This document shows, piece by piece, positions 6,596 to 6,924 of a stretch of 6,924 bases of DNA. The notes beneath the pieces are model-generated. The model was not told the origin of the DNA. It ran no database searches and saw only the letters and a program-made list of their open reading frames with translations. A program made the translations under genes and the position numbers. The stretch is from an uncultured Gammaproteobacteria bacterium. Lineage in GTDB: Bacteria; Pseudomonadota; Gammaproteobacteria; SZUA-140. Where the stretch lies: positions 1 through 6,924 of the forward strand of contig CALZIG010000271.1 of assembly GCA_945787585.1 (NCBI GenBank), written 5' to 3'. How positions within the stretch are numbered: the stretch's first letter is position 1; the number at the start of each line of letters is the position of its first letter.

Positions 6596-6924
6596 ATGTC
6601 CAGGGAGTTAATAGATAGACTGATAAATGAGATGCTAGATGACATCAAGTCTAATCGCATCATATTACCGACCCTGCCTGAAGTGGCGAACAAGATCAGG
6701 GACATCATCGACCGACCCAACACCTCTGCCAACGATATTACTGCTGCGCTCAAACTCGATGCAGCCCTGTCCGCTCGCCTGCTAAAGCTAGCCAACAGTC
6801 CACTTTTTCGTACTAAAAACCCTATTGAGAATATCAATACTGCGATCACACGACTCGGCAATAAAAACATCAGAAACCTGGTCACCAATCTTGTTTTAGA
6901 GCAGATGTATCAGGGGGGCTGCTC
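6596..6924 (+). CDS. Second HDOD-domain protein, tandem paralog (partial, cut by window end)
   Basis: From the ATG at 6596 the frame is open for 109 codons to the window end. The product begins MSRELIDRLINEML and aligns without gaps to the preceding HDOD protein, with 49 of 109 residues identical by hand count. Shared blocks are LPxLPEVA, RLL, NSPL, AITRLGN and EQxYQ. The HD-like core lies beyond the window, so whether its His-Asp residues are kept is unknown. The start is chosen because it aligns with residue 1 of the paralog and no in-frame start lies just upstream. The ribosome binding site is poor: AGGA lies 15 bases upstream and only AAGTGA is closer. Both genes read in the same direction with 79 bases between and no clear terminator, so they may be co-transcribed. 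Tandem duplication followed by divergence is the simplest origin. Confidence 0.85.
   Translation, partial: MSRELIDRLINEMLDDIKSNRIILPTLPEVANKIRDIIDRPNTSANDITAALKLDAALSARLLKLANSPLFRTKNPIENINTAITRLGNKNIRNLVTNLVLEQMYQGGC

Noticed and set aside
1..6924. CRISPR arrays, tRNA or rRNA genes, insertion sequences, toxin-antitoxin or phage genes
   Set aside because: I saw no regularly spaced repeats, no RNA-gene signatures and no transposase or phage-like frames on either strand.

Overview
The window looks like a chromosomal segment of a gammaproteobacterium. The sdhCDAB products resemble the E. coli type of succinate dehydrogenase, sdhE and ygfX follow them directly, and ygfZ lies divergently upstream. 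sdhE, ygfX and ygfZ are typical proteobacterial genes. No gene here fixes the genus. The two HDOD regulators and a sigma-28-like promoter would suit a motile, free-living environmental species, but that is inference.

Layout: (1) Positions 1-208, minus strand: the 5' part of an AT-rich gene for a small secreted protein of unknown function, cut by the window edge. (2) 209-394: an AT-rich intergenic stretch with an imperfect direct repeat and an inverted repeat that may end the sdh transcript. (3) 395-4304, minus strand: a compact operon, in transcription order sdhC, sdhD, sdhA, sdhB, sdhE, ygfX. Junctions are 4-nt ATGA overlaps (C/D and D/A), a 27-nt gap (A/B), a 1-nt TGATG overlap (B/E) and a 38-nt overlap (E/ygfX). 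(4) 4305-4453: a divergent regulatory region with a near-palindrome and a Fur-like match. (5) 4454-5521, plus strand: ygfZ, with a run of ten C in its 3' part. (6) 5522-5667: an intergenic region with a good match to a FliA (sigma-28) promoter. (7) 5668-6516 and 6596-6924, plus strand: two tandem paralogous HDOD-domain genes, the second cut by the window end.

How the genes fit together: SdhCDAB form respiratory complex II (succinate:quinone oxidoreductase), linking the TCA cycle to the quinone pool. SdhE is the factor that helps attach FAD covalently to SdhA. YgfX is its small membrane partner. YgfZ is a folate-binding protein needed for the activity of some Fe-S enzymes, and SdhB carries three Fe-S clusters. 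The left half is thus a complex II production unit in which structural genes sit with cofactor-assembly genes. The HDOD pair is a separate regulatory or signalling module, possibly under motility control.

Nothing here amounts to a clearly new biological system. The points most worth a second look are the sigma-28-like promoter in front of the HDOD pair, the Fur-like site between sdhC and ygfZ, the C10 tract in ygfZ, and the unknown secreted protein with its upstream repeats.
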